The notes: generated by a model not told the origin, from the letters alone. Numbered from the stretch's first letter, positions 24,773 through 34,472 are shown. The stretch is 64,000 nt of DNA from an uncultured Amylibacter sp. (GCA_959347425.1 OY365741.1:1822501-1886500); one strand, 5' to 3'. Numbers and translations: made by a program.

Positions 24773-26833
24773 TCATTTATTATCGGCATTGGCAACGATT
24801 AAAGCATCGGCGCAAATCGCCGTTGTTGGCGTGCAGATTAACGGGTTTATTTCGGCCTCTTGCACCGTGCCGTGGTGGGCAAGGACGTAATTTTGCAGGG
24901 CGCAAATCGCGTCCAAAATAGCGGTTTCATCCGCGCCAACCGCGCCACGCCAACCCGCCAGAATCGGGGCGCATTTCAGGGTTTTTAACGCCGAGGCAAG
25001 GGTTTGCCGCGATGCGGGGATAAGACAAGTGCAGGTATCGGCCAGCAGTTCGGTCAAAGTTCCACCCGCGCCGATGGTCAGGACATAGCCGTGGGCAGGG
25101 TCGCAAACAACCCCGACCAGCAGCTCGGTCACGCCATCCGTAATCATCTGTTCCACAAGGAAAATATCGGTGTTCATTTGTTCCGCAGCGGTTTGCACGG
25201 AGGCGGGGGTTTGCAGGTTTAGAACGACCGCGTTCGCCTCGGTCTTATGGGCGAATCCTTGCCCTTTTAATACAACAGGAAAGCCGATTTGCTCGGCGAT
25301 AACGCCTGCCTCCGTGGGGCTATGCGCGATTTTGGATGCGGGGATGGGCATGCCGTGTTTGTGCAGGATTTCTTTGGCGGTATGTTCTGGCAAAACAACA
25401 GGATTAACGGGGGCGATGGGCTTTAACAGGGGGGCGGGCGCGTCCTCCGCACGATATTGCCCGATGAAAATACCGGCTTTTATTGCGACCATCGCGCCCT
25501 CAATCCCGCCAATCGCCAAGATGTTTTTGGACATGAGTTCGCGCACCAAATCCTCTGGCATTGTGTCGCTTAAAGTACTGACAATCGCCATGGGAATACC
25601 CGTTGCTCGCGCGGTATTTTCCACGCATGGGATGATATCCAGCCAGTCATCGGGGGCGCATCGGTCATCACGGGGAATGTCCAGAATGACTAGCCCTAGT
25701 GCTAAATCGGGGGCCAAATCCGCCCCCATCATGGCGGTAAAAGTCCGCGTCATAGCCCCAGTATCCCCCCAAATATACGTGTGATAATCCAGAGGATTCG
25801 CCAACCGCACCAACGGTCCCAACGCATCACGCAAGGCGGTTTCCTGCGGGCGAGTCAGGGGCGGAAACTGCAAGCCCAAATCCTGGGCAATATCGGCGAC
25901 AAGGCTTGCCTCGCCCCCCGAACATGATACAGAGGCTAGGGCATTACCCGCAACCTCGCCCAGCGTATGAAACAGTTTCAAAGTCTCTAACATATCCGCC
26001 AAACCGTGTACCTGCGCCACGCCCAACCGCGCGAATAACGCCGCCGCCCCCGCCGAACTGCCACTGATGGAGGCCGTGTGCGACAACGCCGCCGACTGCG
26101 CCTGTTGCGACTTGCCAACCTTTAACACAACGATAGATTTTTTCAATTTATGGGCTTTGGTGGCGAGGGCTTCAAAGGCGGCCAAATCATCCAAACCCTC
26201 TATATGTAAGCCCAAAGCGGTGACTCTGTCATCGTCCAGCAAGGCCGCACCAAGGGCGGATAAGCCCGTTTGCGCTTGGTTGCCCGCCGTGACAATATAG
26301 GCAATCGGCAGCCCGCGTTTTTGCATGGACAGGTTAATCGCGATGTTAGAGGATTGGGTGATAACGGCAACTCCGCGTTCCACTCGTTGCCCGCCGTGCT
26401 GGTCTGGCCACAGCAACGCACCGTCCAGATAGTTAATAAACCCATAGCAATTCGGCCCGATAATCGTCATTTTATCGGCGGCTTTCAGCAGGGCGGTTTG
26501 CAAATCATCCGCGGCTGCGTCTTCCTGCGTGGCTTCGGAAAAGCCACTGGCAAAGCAGACCGCCCCACCCGCGCCGAGGGTGTTTAGGGTGCGGGTTATG
26601 TCTATGGTAGCGTGGCGATTAACCCCGATAAAGGCGGCATCTGGGGCGGTCGGCAAATCGGTTAATGTGGCGTAGGTTTTTAGCCCACCAAGGGTTGGTT
26701 TGTTTGGATGGACGGGGTATATTTTGCCTTTATAGCCCATTTTAAGGCTTTGCGTTATGACGTTTTCACACCACGCACCACCGCCAATGACGGCTATGGA
26801 TTTTGGGCGAAGAAGGCGGGAGAGTGAGGTCAT
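24773..26833 (-). CDS. NDP-forming acyl-CoA synthetase (acetate-CoA ligase family)
   Basis: 686 residues. Domain order: CoA-binding Rossmann domain (LRPKSIAVIGGG near the N-terminus, later IGPNCYGFINY), succinyl-CoA synthetase-like flavodoxin domains (VVLKVGKS, SHTASISGS, FTRPxET-type region) and a C-terminal ATP-grasp domain (VLPEHTAKEILHKHGMPIP, GFPVVLKGQGFAHKTE, VVCDPAHGYVLTIGAGG). It forms acyl-CoA from acid, CoA and a nucleoside triphosphate, releasing NDP. It could activate the substrate for the CaiD-like hydratase just downstream, which would replace the AMP-forming CaiC; this is inference. ATG 26833 (MTSLSRLLRP) matches the family; an upstream TTG-type extension of 19 codons does not. 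Confidence 0.88.
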   Translation of the reverse strand: MTSLSRLLRPKSIAVIGGGAWCENVITQSLKMGYKGKIYPVHPNKPTLGGLKTYATLTDLPTAPDAAFIGVNRHATIDITRTLNTLGAGGAVCFASGFSEATQEDAAADDLQTALLKAADKMTIIGPNCYGFINYLDGALLWPDQHGGQRVERGVAVITQSSNIAINLSMQKRGLPIAYIVTAGNQAQTGLSALGAALLDDDRVTALGLHIEGLDDLAAFEALATKAHKLKKSIVVLKVGKSQQAQSAALSHTASISGSSAGAAALFARLGVAQVHGLADMLETLKLFHTLGEVAGNALASVSCSGGEASLVADIAQDLGLQFPPLTRPQETALRDALGPLVRLANPLDYHTYIWGDTGAMTRTFTAMMGADLAPDLALGLVILDIPRDDRCAPDDWLDIIPCVENTARATGIPMAIVSTLSDTMPEDLVRELMSKNILAIGGIEGAMVAIKAGIFIGQYRAEDAPAPLLKPIAPVNPVVLPEHTAKEILHKHGMPIPASKIAHSPTEAGVIAEQIGFPVVLKGQGFAHKTEANAVVLNLQTPASVQTAAEQMNTDIFLVEQMITDGVTELLVGVVCDPAHGYVLTIGAGGTLTELLADTCTCLIPASRQTLASALKTLKCAPILAGWRGAVGADETAILDAICALQNYVLAHHGTVQEAEINPLICTPTTAICADALIVANADNK

Positions 26834-26846
26834 TGTTAGCGGGTTA

Positions 26847-28262
26847 TTATTTATCCGCCGAGCCAAAAGATACTTTTGCCATAGCCGCATCCCGTGCCTT
26901 AATTTTAGTCATAAGATATTCCATAGGACGTGCACCTTTAATTTTATTACATTTTGAACACAACAGTTGATAGTTTTTAATATAATCTCCCCCACCCTTA
27001 GATTTGGGGATAATATGATCAAGTTCAAAATCCCATTTATTAAATTTTGTTCTGCACCCATTACATTTACCGTCCTGTTGCTTAAGAAGATTTGCTCGGG
27101 CTGTTTCAATATCTACACGTTTTTCCTTTATATCAGTTCTGTGTGGCACATCGTCTCTATGCATGAAATTCTCAAGAAACCCATCAACACCTTCTAATCT
27201 TTCCATAACGATATTTGCCGCGTTTTTTTCAATATCAATACCAATCCAACGTCTGTGTAGATGTTGTGCCGCCACGCAGGTTGTGGCACAACCGCAGAAT
27301 GGGTCAAGCACAAGGTCGCCCTCTTTGCTTGATGCTTCTATTATTCTGTTCATCAGTGGGACAGGTTTTTCTGTGGGGTAGCCAGTTCCTTGCTTCCCTG
27401 AAAGACGCGAGATATCTGTCCAGTTATTATCAAGGGGTGTGCCTTTGTATTCATCAAGATATTGTCGTCTTTCTATCTTACTACCTGTAATAACAATATT
27501 CCCTTTTTGATATTCTTCTTCCAAACGCTCCTTGCTTAATCGCCACCCTGATGGATATGGATTTGTGTGTCCGCGCCATTTAAAACAAAGATTAGGTCTT
27601 GGTCCCATTGAAGGCGAACAATAAATCGGAATTCCTGTTTGGTATCTTCTTTTATCTGCATCAATTTTATTGAATTTCTTTTTAATCTCTTCATCATGTT
27701 CATCAACTGACAATGTTGCTTTTAAATAATAGGCTTTGGTTTTTGTATAAAAGAAAATCGTATCTGTATTTGCGCCAAATTTCCGTGCGGCAAATTGACT
27801 GCCCTTTCCTCGTTTGTTATTTCGTTGCCAAATAATTTCATTATGAAAATTGCTTGACCCAAAAATCGTATCCATAACACCTTTTAGATAATGGCTGGCA
27901 GTCGGGTCGCAATGTAAATAGATAGAGCCTGTTGGTTTCAAAATTCGATGCAATTCCAAAAGACGCAAAGCCATAAAGCTGATATAAGCCATCATAGCCT
28001 TGCTATGAACTTTTTCTATCACCTGAATAAAACTAGCCAAAGAGGGATGTTTATCAAATAACTGCTCTAGCAGTACCTCATCAACATCGCTCCATTTCCA
28101 TATATCGTTGAATTTTGCTACCACAGCCGATCTGCCAACAGGGGCAGAAAAGTTTCGTTTGGAATTGAACGGCGGGTCTAGATAGATTAAATCCACAGTC
28201 TCGCTATTCATACCTTGAAGGATATAAAGATTATCACCTGTAAATATCGTATTTTTTTGCAT
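26847..28262 (-). CDS. DNA methyltransferase fused to a C-terminal HNH nuclease domain
   Basis: 471 residues. The N-terminal part is a beta-type DNA amino-methyltransferase: catalytic motif DPPF at residues 29-32 (LIYLDPPFNSKRNF), target-recognition segments in the middle, and AdoMet-binding DPFCGCATTCVAA with TGYPTEKPVPLMNRII before it. A linker leads to an HNH/McrA-type domain at 400-443: CNGC, LDHIIPKSKGGG, then LLCSKCN, with zinc-type Cys pairs and the DH and N residues intact. The ATG pair at 28262/28265 follows AGGAG. Codon use and base composition are clearly more AT-rich than flanking recN and synthetase genes, suggesting transfer. It could be a one-protein restriction-modification enzyme, or a phage-type modification enzyme. 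Confidence 0.9.
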   Translation of the reverse strand: MQKNTIFTGDNLYILQGMNSETVDLIYLDPPFNSKRNFSAPVGRSAVVAKFNDIWKWSDVDEVLLEQLFDKHPSLASFIQVIEKVHSKAMMAYISFMALRLLELHRILKPTGSIYLHCDPTASHYLKGVMDTIFGSSNFHNEIIWQRNNKRGKGSQFAARKFGANTDTIFFYTKTKAYYLKATLSVDEHDEEIKKKFNKIDADKRRYQTGIPIYCSPSMGPRPNLCFKWRGHTNPYPSGWRLSKERLEEEYQKGNIVITGSKIERRQYLDEYKGTPLDNNWTDISRLSGKQGTGYPTEKPVPLMNRIIEASSKEGDLVLDPFCGCATTCVAAQHLHRRWIGIDIEKNAANIVMERLEGVDGFLENFMHRDDVPHRTDIKEKRVDIETARANLLKQQDGKCNGCRTKFNKWDFELDHIIPKSKGGGDYIKNYQLLCSKCNKIKGARPMEYLMTKIKARDAAMAKVSFGSADK

Positions 28263-28357
28263 CATTTGCTCCTGTAGTTTGATATTTTTATTATAGGGTA
28301 TTGAATCATTAAACAACCCTTAATTTTTTATTTTTTATTTTAATTAATTTAAAAAAC

Positions 28358-30004
28358 CTACCCCGCCACCAACGCCCGCGCTGCCTCCCGCGCCGCCTCC
28401 GTTATCACATCCCCCGCCAACATCCGCGCGATTTCATCAATCCGAGCATCACCAATTAACGGCTCAACCTTGCTGAACGTCTCGCCTTTGACGATATATT
28501 TATGCACGCGCCATTGATGGGTAGCGCGGGCGGCAACTTGGGGCGAATGCGTAACCAGCAACACCTGATTGCCAATCGCCAATTGCGCCAACCTGCGCCC
28601 AATAGCATCGGCGGTCGCCCCGCCAACCCCACGGTCTATTTCATCAAAAACCATAATACTATTGGCGTTTTTCTTTTGCAAACAAACCTTTAACGCCAGT
28701 AAAAACCGCGATAATTCCCCGCCACTGGCTATTTTATTTAACGCACCAGCCGCCGCCCCTGGGTTCGGCGCGATTTGGAAAGACACCGAATCCGCGCCAC
28801 TAGGCCCCGCGTCTGTCGCGGCAATCACCACATCAAACCGCGCCCGTTCCAATTTCAAAGGCGGTAATTCCGCGCTGATTTCGCGCATCAATCGCGCCCC
28901 GACTTTCAAACGTTGCTCCGTCATATCGGCAACCAATTCGCCAAACCGAGCCTGTTCCACAATTAACCGCGCTTTTAAATCCTTCAGTCCATCCTGCCCA
29001 ATATCCAACTGCGCCAATTTCGCCTGCATAGCCTTTGCACAGTCCATCAAATCATCGCTATTCGCCAAACGATGTTTCCGCGCCAGCGCACGAATCGCGA
29101 ACAATCGCTCCTCTGCCAATTCCAAATCTGCCGTGTTAAAATGCAAATCACGCAGGCAGGTTTCCACCCCCGTTTGCGCATCGCCCAATTCATTTAACGC
29201 CCGCCCCAACGCGTCAATAGCCGAGGTCAGGCGGTTTTCCGCCTTATCCGCAACGCTATCCAGCCAACGCAAGGCATCATGCATCGCGCCCTCTGCCATC
29301 TGCGGGCTTAACGCGGTTTGCGCCTTTATAATATCATCGCGGATTTTCTGGGCGTTTTGCATCAAACGGCGAGAGCTGTCAAGCCGCGCTTCCTCGCCCA
29401 TTTCGGGTGCCAGTTCCATGATTTCCTCACTAGCATGGCGCAGGAATTCGCTGTCGGTTTGCAGGATTTTTATCGCTTCGGTTTCAGAGGCTATGTTTTT
29501 CTCAATCTCCTTACACGCTTGCCAACTTTGCAAAATCGGTTTTGTATCCAACCCGCCGAAATGATCCAAAATCAAACGATGGGTTTTCGGATTTAACAAC
29601 CCCCTGTCATCATACTGCCCCTGCCATTCCACCAGCGTTTCTGCCAGAGCATGCAAGGTATCGTTAGAACACCGATTGTCGTTAATAAAACTGGTTTTCT
29701 TACCGCCCCGAATGACGATTCGGCGTAATATCAAATCACCGTCCGACTCAAACCCTGCTTCGCGCAAAACCGCGTGGGCAGGATGGGAGTCTTCCAGAAT
29801 AAACACCGCGCTGACTTCGCCCTTATCCGCGCCCGCCCGTACCAAATCACCGCGCCCGCGCCCGCCCAAAACAAACCCCAGAGCATCCAGCAAAATCGAT
29901 TTACCCGTGCCTGTTTCGCCTGTTAAAACATTCAGCCCCGCGTCAAATTCCAAATTGGCTTGATCAATCAAAGCGATGTTTTTGATAGTGACGTTGGATA
30001 GCAT
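28358..30004 (-). CDS. recN: DNA repair protein RecN
   Basis: 548 residues. An SMC-like ATPase acting early in double-strand break repair. The N-terminal P-loop GETGTGKS is at 29-36. A coiled-coil middle follows (from about 150 to 350). The C-terminal signature ASGGELSRFLLALK and Walker B IMVFDEIDRGVGGATADAIG precede LLVTHSPQVAARA. Length is normal. It lies 23 nt downstream of bamD in the same direction, the common alphaproteobacterial order. ligA, often next, is replaced here by the AT-rich methyltransferase gene. Confidence 0.96.
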   Translation of the reverse strand: MLSNVTIKNIALIDQANLEFDAGLNVLTGETGTGKSILLDALGFVLGGRGRGDLVRAGADKGEVSAVFILEDSHPAHAVLREAGFESDGDLILRRIVIRGGKKTSFINDNRCSNDTLHALAETLVEWQGQYDDRGLLNPKTHRLILDHFGGLDTKPILQSWQACKEIEKNIASETEAIKILQTDSEFLRHASEEIMELAPEMGEEARLDSSRRLMQNAQKIRDDIIKAQTALSPQMAEGAMHDALRWLDSVADKAENRLTSAIDALGRALNELGDAQTGVETCLRDLHFNTADLELAEERLFAIRALARKHRLANSDDLMDCAKAMQAKLAQLDIGQDGLKDLKARLIVEQARFGELVADMTEQRLKVGARLMREISAELPPLKLERARFDVVIAATDAGPSGADSVSFQIAPNPGAAAGALNKIASGGELSRFLLALKVCLQKKNANSIMVFDEIDRGVGGATADAIGRRLAQLAIGNQVLLVTHSPQVAARATHQWRVHKYIVKGETFSKVEPLIGDARIDEIARMLAGDVITEAAREAARALVAG

Positions 30005-30027
30005 AAGATGCCCTTTTTATTACCTAT

Positions 30028-30882
30028 TTACAACCATTTGCCCCGTATGACTTGGCTGTAAATATCGCCCAGCCAGCCACGCCGCCGCGCGTTGGTATCC
30101 AAAGGTGCGCCCAAGTTGCGGTCTTGCAATAGCTTATAGCTGAATTTATACCACTCTGTCGCGCGGAAATTATGCCCCAAAATCGCGGCGGCGGTTTGCG
30201 CGTCTTGCGTTAAACCCAGTGCCAGATAGGATTCAACCAACCTATGCAGAGCCTCTGGCGTGTGGGTAGTGGTTTGGTAATCCTCCACCACCACGCGAAA
30301 GCGGTTAATCGCCGCGCCGAATTGACTGCGTTTCAAATAATACCGCCCGATTTCCATTTCCTTACCGCCCAGATGATCCAATGCCAAATCAAATTTTAAC
30401 AGGGCAGAACGGGCGTAATTGCTGCCGTCATAGCGTTCAATGACGACTCGCAGGGCTTGCAATGCTTGCAAGGTCACGCCTTGGTCGCGGCTGACATCGT
30501 CTATTTGGTCGTAATAACTCAGCGCGATAAGGTATTGCGCGTAGGCCGCCTGTGTATCGGTCGGATAAAAATCCAAATACCGTCTTGCGCCCAGCCGTGA
30601 TTGGTCGTATTCGCCCGCGTCATAATACGTCTTTGCTGACATAATCAGACCAGTCTTTGCCAATTCCGAATAAGGCCAAAGCCGTTCGACTTCTAGAAAA
30701 ACCTCCGCCGCCTTTTCGAGCTTGTTTTCCGCCAGCAGACCCTCGGCAATCGCGTAAATTTCCTCTGCCGTTTTGTTTTCCAGATTGGAGGCAGGGTCAA
30801 GCGGACCACAGGCGGGTATAAACGCCGCGATAAGGAAGGCGATTATCAGGCGGGTGCGAGTGTTGGGGATTTGTCGTATCAT
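30028..30882 (-). CDS. bamD: Outer membrane protein assembly factor BamD (lipoprotein)
   Basis: 284 residues. The lipoprotein signal peptide ends in IPAC with acylated Cys25. TPR repeats follow (EIYAIAEGLLAENKLEKAAEVFLEVERLWPYSELA and onward), the BamD/YfiO domain. The essential Bam complex subunit folds beta-barrel proteins into the outer membrane. It sits between lpxC and recN in the same orientation, as in many alphaproteobacteria. Confidence 0.94.
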   Translation of the reverse strand: MIRQIPNTRTRLIIAFLIAAFIPACGPLDPASNLENKTAEEIYAIAEGLLAENKLEKAAEVFLEVERLWPYSELAKTGLIMSAKTYYDAGEYDQSRLGARRYLDFYPTDTQAAYAQYLIALSYYDQIDDVSRDQGVTLQALQALRVVIERYDGSNYARSALLKFDLALDHLGGKEMEIGRYYLKRSQFGAAINRFRVVVEDYQTTTHTPEALHRLVESYLALGLTQDAQTAAAILGHNFRATEWYKFSYKLLQDRNLGAPLDTNARRRGWLGDIYSQVIRGKWL

Positions 30883-30960
30883 GATGGCGCTATCTTGCCC
30901 GATAGTCGCAGAAAAATCAACCCCAAATTATGGAGGAAATTGGGGTAAAAATAGGGATAA

Positions 30961-31881
30961 TTAGGATGCTAGGGGGAAATCCGCCGCACTGATATGTGCG
31001 CCAGGCAGGGTATCAATCTGTTCGGGCGAGCATTCCACCCATTCCCAAGCCGTATCATCGGCGAATAACGCACGAAGCAAGCGGTTGGTGATACTATGCC
31101 CAATTTTAACACCCGTATATCGTGCCAGCATAGGCGCACCCGCAAGGTATAAATCGCCGAAAACATCCAGCATTTTATGGCGAACACATTCATCCGTGTG
31201 GCGATAACCCTCTGGATTCATGACGGTATCGCCATCAACAACCACCGCGTTTTGCAGACTGCCACCGAGTGCCAGCCCGTTTGCCTTCAGCCCCGCAACA
31301 TCCTGTGCGCGACAAAAGGTTCGGCTATCAGAAAGCTCGCGGATAAACGCGCCATTGACCATGGGCAGTTGTTTCGCTTGGCGACCAATCGCGGGCTCGG
31401 TGAAATCAATCAGGCAGTCGATTTCCAGTTGGGCAGAGGGTGCTAGGCTCGCCCGCGCCCCGTCTTGGACAACGTGGATTTCTTTTAAAACCTTAATCGC
31501 GCGGATGGGTTTGTTAATTTCGGTTAGTCCAGTATGCAGGATTTTACGGATAAAGCACACGGAACTGCCATCCATAATCGGCATCTCAGGGGCGTTAATT
31601 TCAATTAAGAGATTGTTAACCCCCGTACCAGCCAAGGCGGCGGACAAGTGTTCTACCGTGCGGATTTCTACGCCCGCGTCATTGCGCACACAGGTGCAAA
31701 GTTGCGTGTCATAAACGCGATCAAAGTGCATGGGGACTATATTATCACGGTCGGTTATATCGGTGCGTTTGAAAACGATACCGTGGTCGGCGGGTGCAGG
31801 GTGCAGTTGCAGGCTGACGGGTTGCCCGTTATGCAGCCCGTGTCCGTGGAATTCAATCGGTTTTTGTATGGTTTTTTGCAT
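30961..31881 (-). CDS. lpxC: UDP-3-O-acyl-N-acetylglucosamine deacetylase LpxC
   Basis: 306 residues. The committed zinc-dependent step of lipid A synthesis. Conserved parts include the start QKTIQKPIEFHGHGLHNG, the zinc-ligand segment TVEHLSAALAGTGVNN, and VRHKMLDVFGDLYLAG with further His/Asp ligands. The family core is complete in length. It is downstream of ftsZ with a 568-bp repeat-bearing spacer, an unusually long gap for this otherwise tight cluster. Confidence 0.96.
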   Translation of the reverse strand: MQKTIQKPIEFHGHGLHNGQPVSLQLHPAPADHGIVFKRTDITDRDNIVPMHFDRVYDTQLCTCVRNDAGVEIRTVEHLSAALAGTGVNNLLIEINAPEMPIMDGSSVCFIRKILHTGLTEINKPIRAIKVLKEIHVVQDGARASLAPSAQLEIDCLIDFTEPAIGRQAKQLPMVNGAFIRELSDSRTFCRAQDVAGLKANGLALGGSLQNAVVVDGDTVMNPEGYRHTDECVRHKMLDVFGDLYLAGAPMLARYTGVKIGHSITNRLLRALFADDTAWEWVECSPEQIDTLPGAHISAADFPLAS

Positions 31882-32449
31882 TTGTGGTTAGGTGTTTTCT
31901 GTGGGTGTTTTTTGTGGATGTTCTTTGTGGTTATGATTTGTTTAATGGATTTCGGGGGATAGAGCAATTCACGCTTTGTGACTATTTGAAACAAAGCACG
32001 GCGGGGTGGGGGTGAAATGGGGATATGGCTATATGGATAAGGGTTTTTTTAGTGATTAACGATTAACGCTTTAGCCCTTCGGGTCTTCGTCATCGCTTGC
32101 GCGAATGCCGACCAGCATGGTCTTTTGTGCGTAGCCCCCGCTTCGCGGGAGCATGCCAAAAGCCCTTTGGTTATAAGATGCTAGGGGTTCTATAAATTTA
32201 TTATCTGGAATAACAAGACGAGGGATTGGATTATTTGCAAAGAATACTTGGGAATTGGTGATAGGTTTGCTCTAAATTTATTTAGGCTTTGCCTAGATAT
32301 TAGGACAGACTTTAGCCATAAAAAACCGTCCGCCCAAGCCTCGCAGAGGGGTGGGCGGGCGGGAAGCCCGAACGCAGGGGCTTGCCCCCAAGTGAGGGCG
32401 AAAGAAAAAAATCACTAATCACTAATCACTAATCACTAACAACTAATCA
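31882..32449. other. 568-bp intergenic region between lpxC and ftsZ: terminator, hairpins and short repeats
   Basis: No recognised gene. From left to right: a promoter-bearing stretch expected for lpxC; a small hairpin (arms GCTTTGT/ACAAAGC, 31973-31997); an inverted copy of the heptamer repeats (32050-32067); a GC-rich hairpin near 32130-32145 (CCCGC/GCGGG arms); an open minus-strand frame of 66 codons without a usable start (32071-32271); the ftsZ terminator (32320-32362); and an AATCACT tandem array running into the ftsZ stop. The 66-codon frame has no family I recognise and may be a gene remnant or a dispersed intergenic element. Confidence 0.6.
32320..32362 (-). terminator. Rho-independent terminator downstream of ftsZ
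   Basis: On the minus strand an 11-bp GC-rich stem (arms at 32352-32362 and 32326-32336, one G-U pair) is followed by six T (A-run at 32320-32325 on the plus strand). It would separate ftsZ from lpxC transcription. Confidence 0.8.
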
Positions 32450-32453
32450 CTAA
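32411..32453. repeat. AATCACT heptamer array at the 3' end of ftsZ
   Basis: About five to six tandem or near-tandem copies of the heptamer AATCACT, one interrupted by AACAACT, that run into the ftsZ stop codon. The same heptamer forms the array at 34414-34472 on the other side of ftsZ. Confidence 0.85.
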
Positions 32454-34231
32454 TTAGCTTGCCTACGCAGAAACGCTGGTATCTCTATACGGTCTTGCTC
32501 TTCGCGTGAATCCATATAGGCCGCATCGCCGCGCCCACCTGCTCCAGAAACAGGGCTAGGGCGTTCGTTTGCAGACACATGGGCAGGAGGCTGGGATGGC
32601 GCACCGCCCCCAGACGTATCGCGCCCCTGTTCAAATCCATAATCACGAGGGTTGTCTTGCGGATGCCCGCCCTGAGTTCCCTGATGGTTTTGATGCCCAC
32701 CTTGACCTTGATTGCCCTGATGCCCCTGTGGCGCACGATTTTCATGTCCCGCAGGTTTCTTACGCGCAAATAAGCTGAATATCCCACGGGGTTGCGGGGG
32801 TTCATGCCTAGGGCGCGTATCCGCCCGCGTGTCCATTTGCGGACGTTCAAATGTGCGTGGCGGGGGGCTCTGCCTTTCGCCAGCACCACCAACACCATTG
32901 CCCATCGCTATATCATCATAGCCATTCCCCATATTATCACGGGCAGGGGTGGGTTGTTTCATCACTGCCGCCTCTAACCGTGCCCGAACATCGGGATTCA
33001 CAGAGGGAACACCCGACGGAGCACTAGCACCCGCATCCTCAGCAAACATTTGCCGAGTCTCTGCACCCTCAGTATTCGGCTGGTACGCTGGCTCTGGTAT
33101 ATCGCTATTCGCATTATCGGCGGGACGCGTTTCAAACGGGTCTTCCACCTGTTCCGCCACATAGCCCGTTTCCAAATCGGTATTAAGCCCAGTATCCGCA
33201 CCCTCATCCGCTTTTATCGGCGTTTTCAAAACCCGAGGAAAAACATCGCGCTCCGACAAACCCTCAATCGCGTCAATACCAGTTGCCACAACGGACACCC
33301 GCATTTTGCCATTCAGAGTTTCATCCTTAATAGACCCAACGATGACATTCGCATCCGAATCCATTTTATCACGGATAAGATTGGCCGCTTCGTCCGCCTC
33401 AAACAACGTCAAATCATCACCACCACTGATGTTAATCAGAACACCTTTGGCCGTGTTTAACGAAATCTGGTCTAGCAACGGATTGGAAATAGCCTGTTCC
33501 GCCGCGATAATCGCGCGGTTTTCGCCTTCCGCTTCGCCCGTTCCCATCATAGCCTTGCCCATCTCATTCATCACACTGCGAATATCGGCGAAATCAAGAT
33601 TGATAAGCCCCGTGCAAACCATCAAATCGGTGATACCTTTGACACCTTGATGCAAAACCTCATCCGCCATGCTGAAGGCTTGGCTGAAGGTGGTTTTTTC
33701 GGTGGCAATGGAAAACAGGTTTTGATTGGGAATGATAATCAGAGTATGGACGACTTTTTGAAGCTCAATAATACCCTCTTCCGCTTGACGCATACGTTTT
33801 GCGCCCTCAAATTGAAACGGTTTGGTGACAACACCGACGGTTAAAATATCCATCTCCCGCGCAACCCGCGCAACAACGGGGGCGGCACCTGTGCCAGTTC
33901 CACCGCCCATGCCAGCGGTAATAAAGCACATATGTGCACCTTGAAGATGATCAACGATGGTTTCAATGTTTTCCTCTGCGGCCTTCGCACCCTGTATAGG
34001 ACACGCGCCCGCGCCCAGCCCTTGGGTGAGTTTTTCGCCCAGCTGGATGGATTTTTTTGCTTTGCTTTGCGCCAGAGCCTGCGCGTCTGTATTGGCGACG
34101 AGGAATTCCACGCCCTCCAATTCTTTGTCAATCATGTTGTTGACGGCGTTGCAACCTGCACCGCCTACGCCAAAGACGATGATTTTGGGTCTTAGATCCG
34201 AGGATTCGGGGATTTGTATATTGAGAGTCAT
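32450..34231 (-). CDS. ftsZ: Cell division protein FtsZ
   Basis: 593 residues. The tubulin-like GTPase that forms the division ring. Visible are [14 protein letters not shown], the tubulin signature [14 protein letters not shown]7-loop region [11 protein letters not shown], and the C-terminal conserved peptide [12 protein letters not shown] that binds FtsA and other partners. The linker between the GTPase domain (ending near residue 320) and the C-terminal peptide is about 250 residues, rich in Gln, Gly, His, Asn and Pro with [13 protein letters not shown] runs. This is long even for an alphaproteobacterium. ftsA and ftsQ are not adjacent; RND pump genes lie upstream instead. Confidence 0.97.
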   Translation of the reverse strand: MTLNIQIPESSDLRPKIIVFGVGGAGCNAVNNMIDKELEGVEFLVANTDAQALAQSKAKKSIQLGEKLTQGLGAGACPIQGAKAAEENIETIVDHLQGAHMCFITAGMGGGTGTGAAPVVARVAREMDILTVGVVTKPFQFEGAKRMRQAEEGIIELQKVVHTLIIIPNQNLFSIATEKTTFSQAFSMADEVLHQGVKGITDLMVCTGLINLDFADIRSVMNEMGKAMMGTGEAEGENRAIIAAEQAISNPLLDQISLNTAKGVLINISGGDDLTLFEADEAANLIRDKMDSDANVIVGSIKDETLNGKMRVSVVATGIDAIEGLSERDVFPRVLKTPIKADEGADTGLNTDLETGYVAEQVEDPFETRPADNANSDIPEPAYQPNTEGAETRQMFAEDAGASAPSGVPSVNPDVRARLEAAVMKQPTPARDNMGNGYDDIAMGNGVGGAGERQSPPPRTFERPQMDTRADTRPRHEPPQPRGIFSLFARKKPAGHENRAPQGHQGNQGQGGHQNHQGTQGGHPQDNPRDYGFEQGRDTSGGGAPSQPPAHVSANERPSPVSGAGGRGDAAYMDSREEQDRIEIPAFLRRQAN

Positions 34232-34413
34232 TATATAGCCTGTATTTTTTGTGTTCGCCGCATTTTCGCGGTCATTACTGCGATGACTCTTTTAAAGCAA
34301 GAGGAGGGGATTGTCATGTGTTTTTTAGCGGTTTTTTGGGGGAAAAGGGGGTTTTTTTAGGGAAAATGCGGTTTTTTTTGGGTTTTTTTGGGAATTGCTT
34401 CAACATTCACCAT

Positions 34414-34472
34414 TAATCACTAATCACTAATCACTAATCACTAATCGTTAATCGTTAATCACTAATCGTTAA
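34414..34472. repeat. AATCACT/AATCGTT heptamer array at the 3' end of the RND pump gene
   Basis: About eight heptamers in tandem (AATCACT several times, then mixed AATCGTT and AATCACT), running into the stop codon of the RND gene. An 18-bp stretch of this array (34446-34463) recurs as an exact inverted copy at 32050-32067. Confidence 0.85.

Noticed and set aside
28569..29564. A 331-codon plus-strand frame
   Set aside because: It lies fully antisense to recN, whose motifs are intact. The translation is Ser/Ala/Arg-rich and without homology features.
32411..32453. Possible CRISPR array
   Set aside because: The period is 7 bp with no spacers. It is a simple heptamer tandem repeat.
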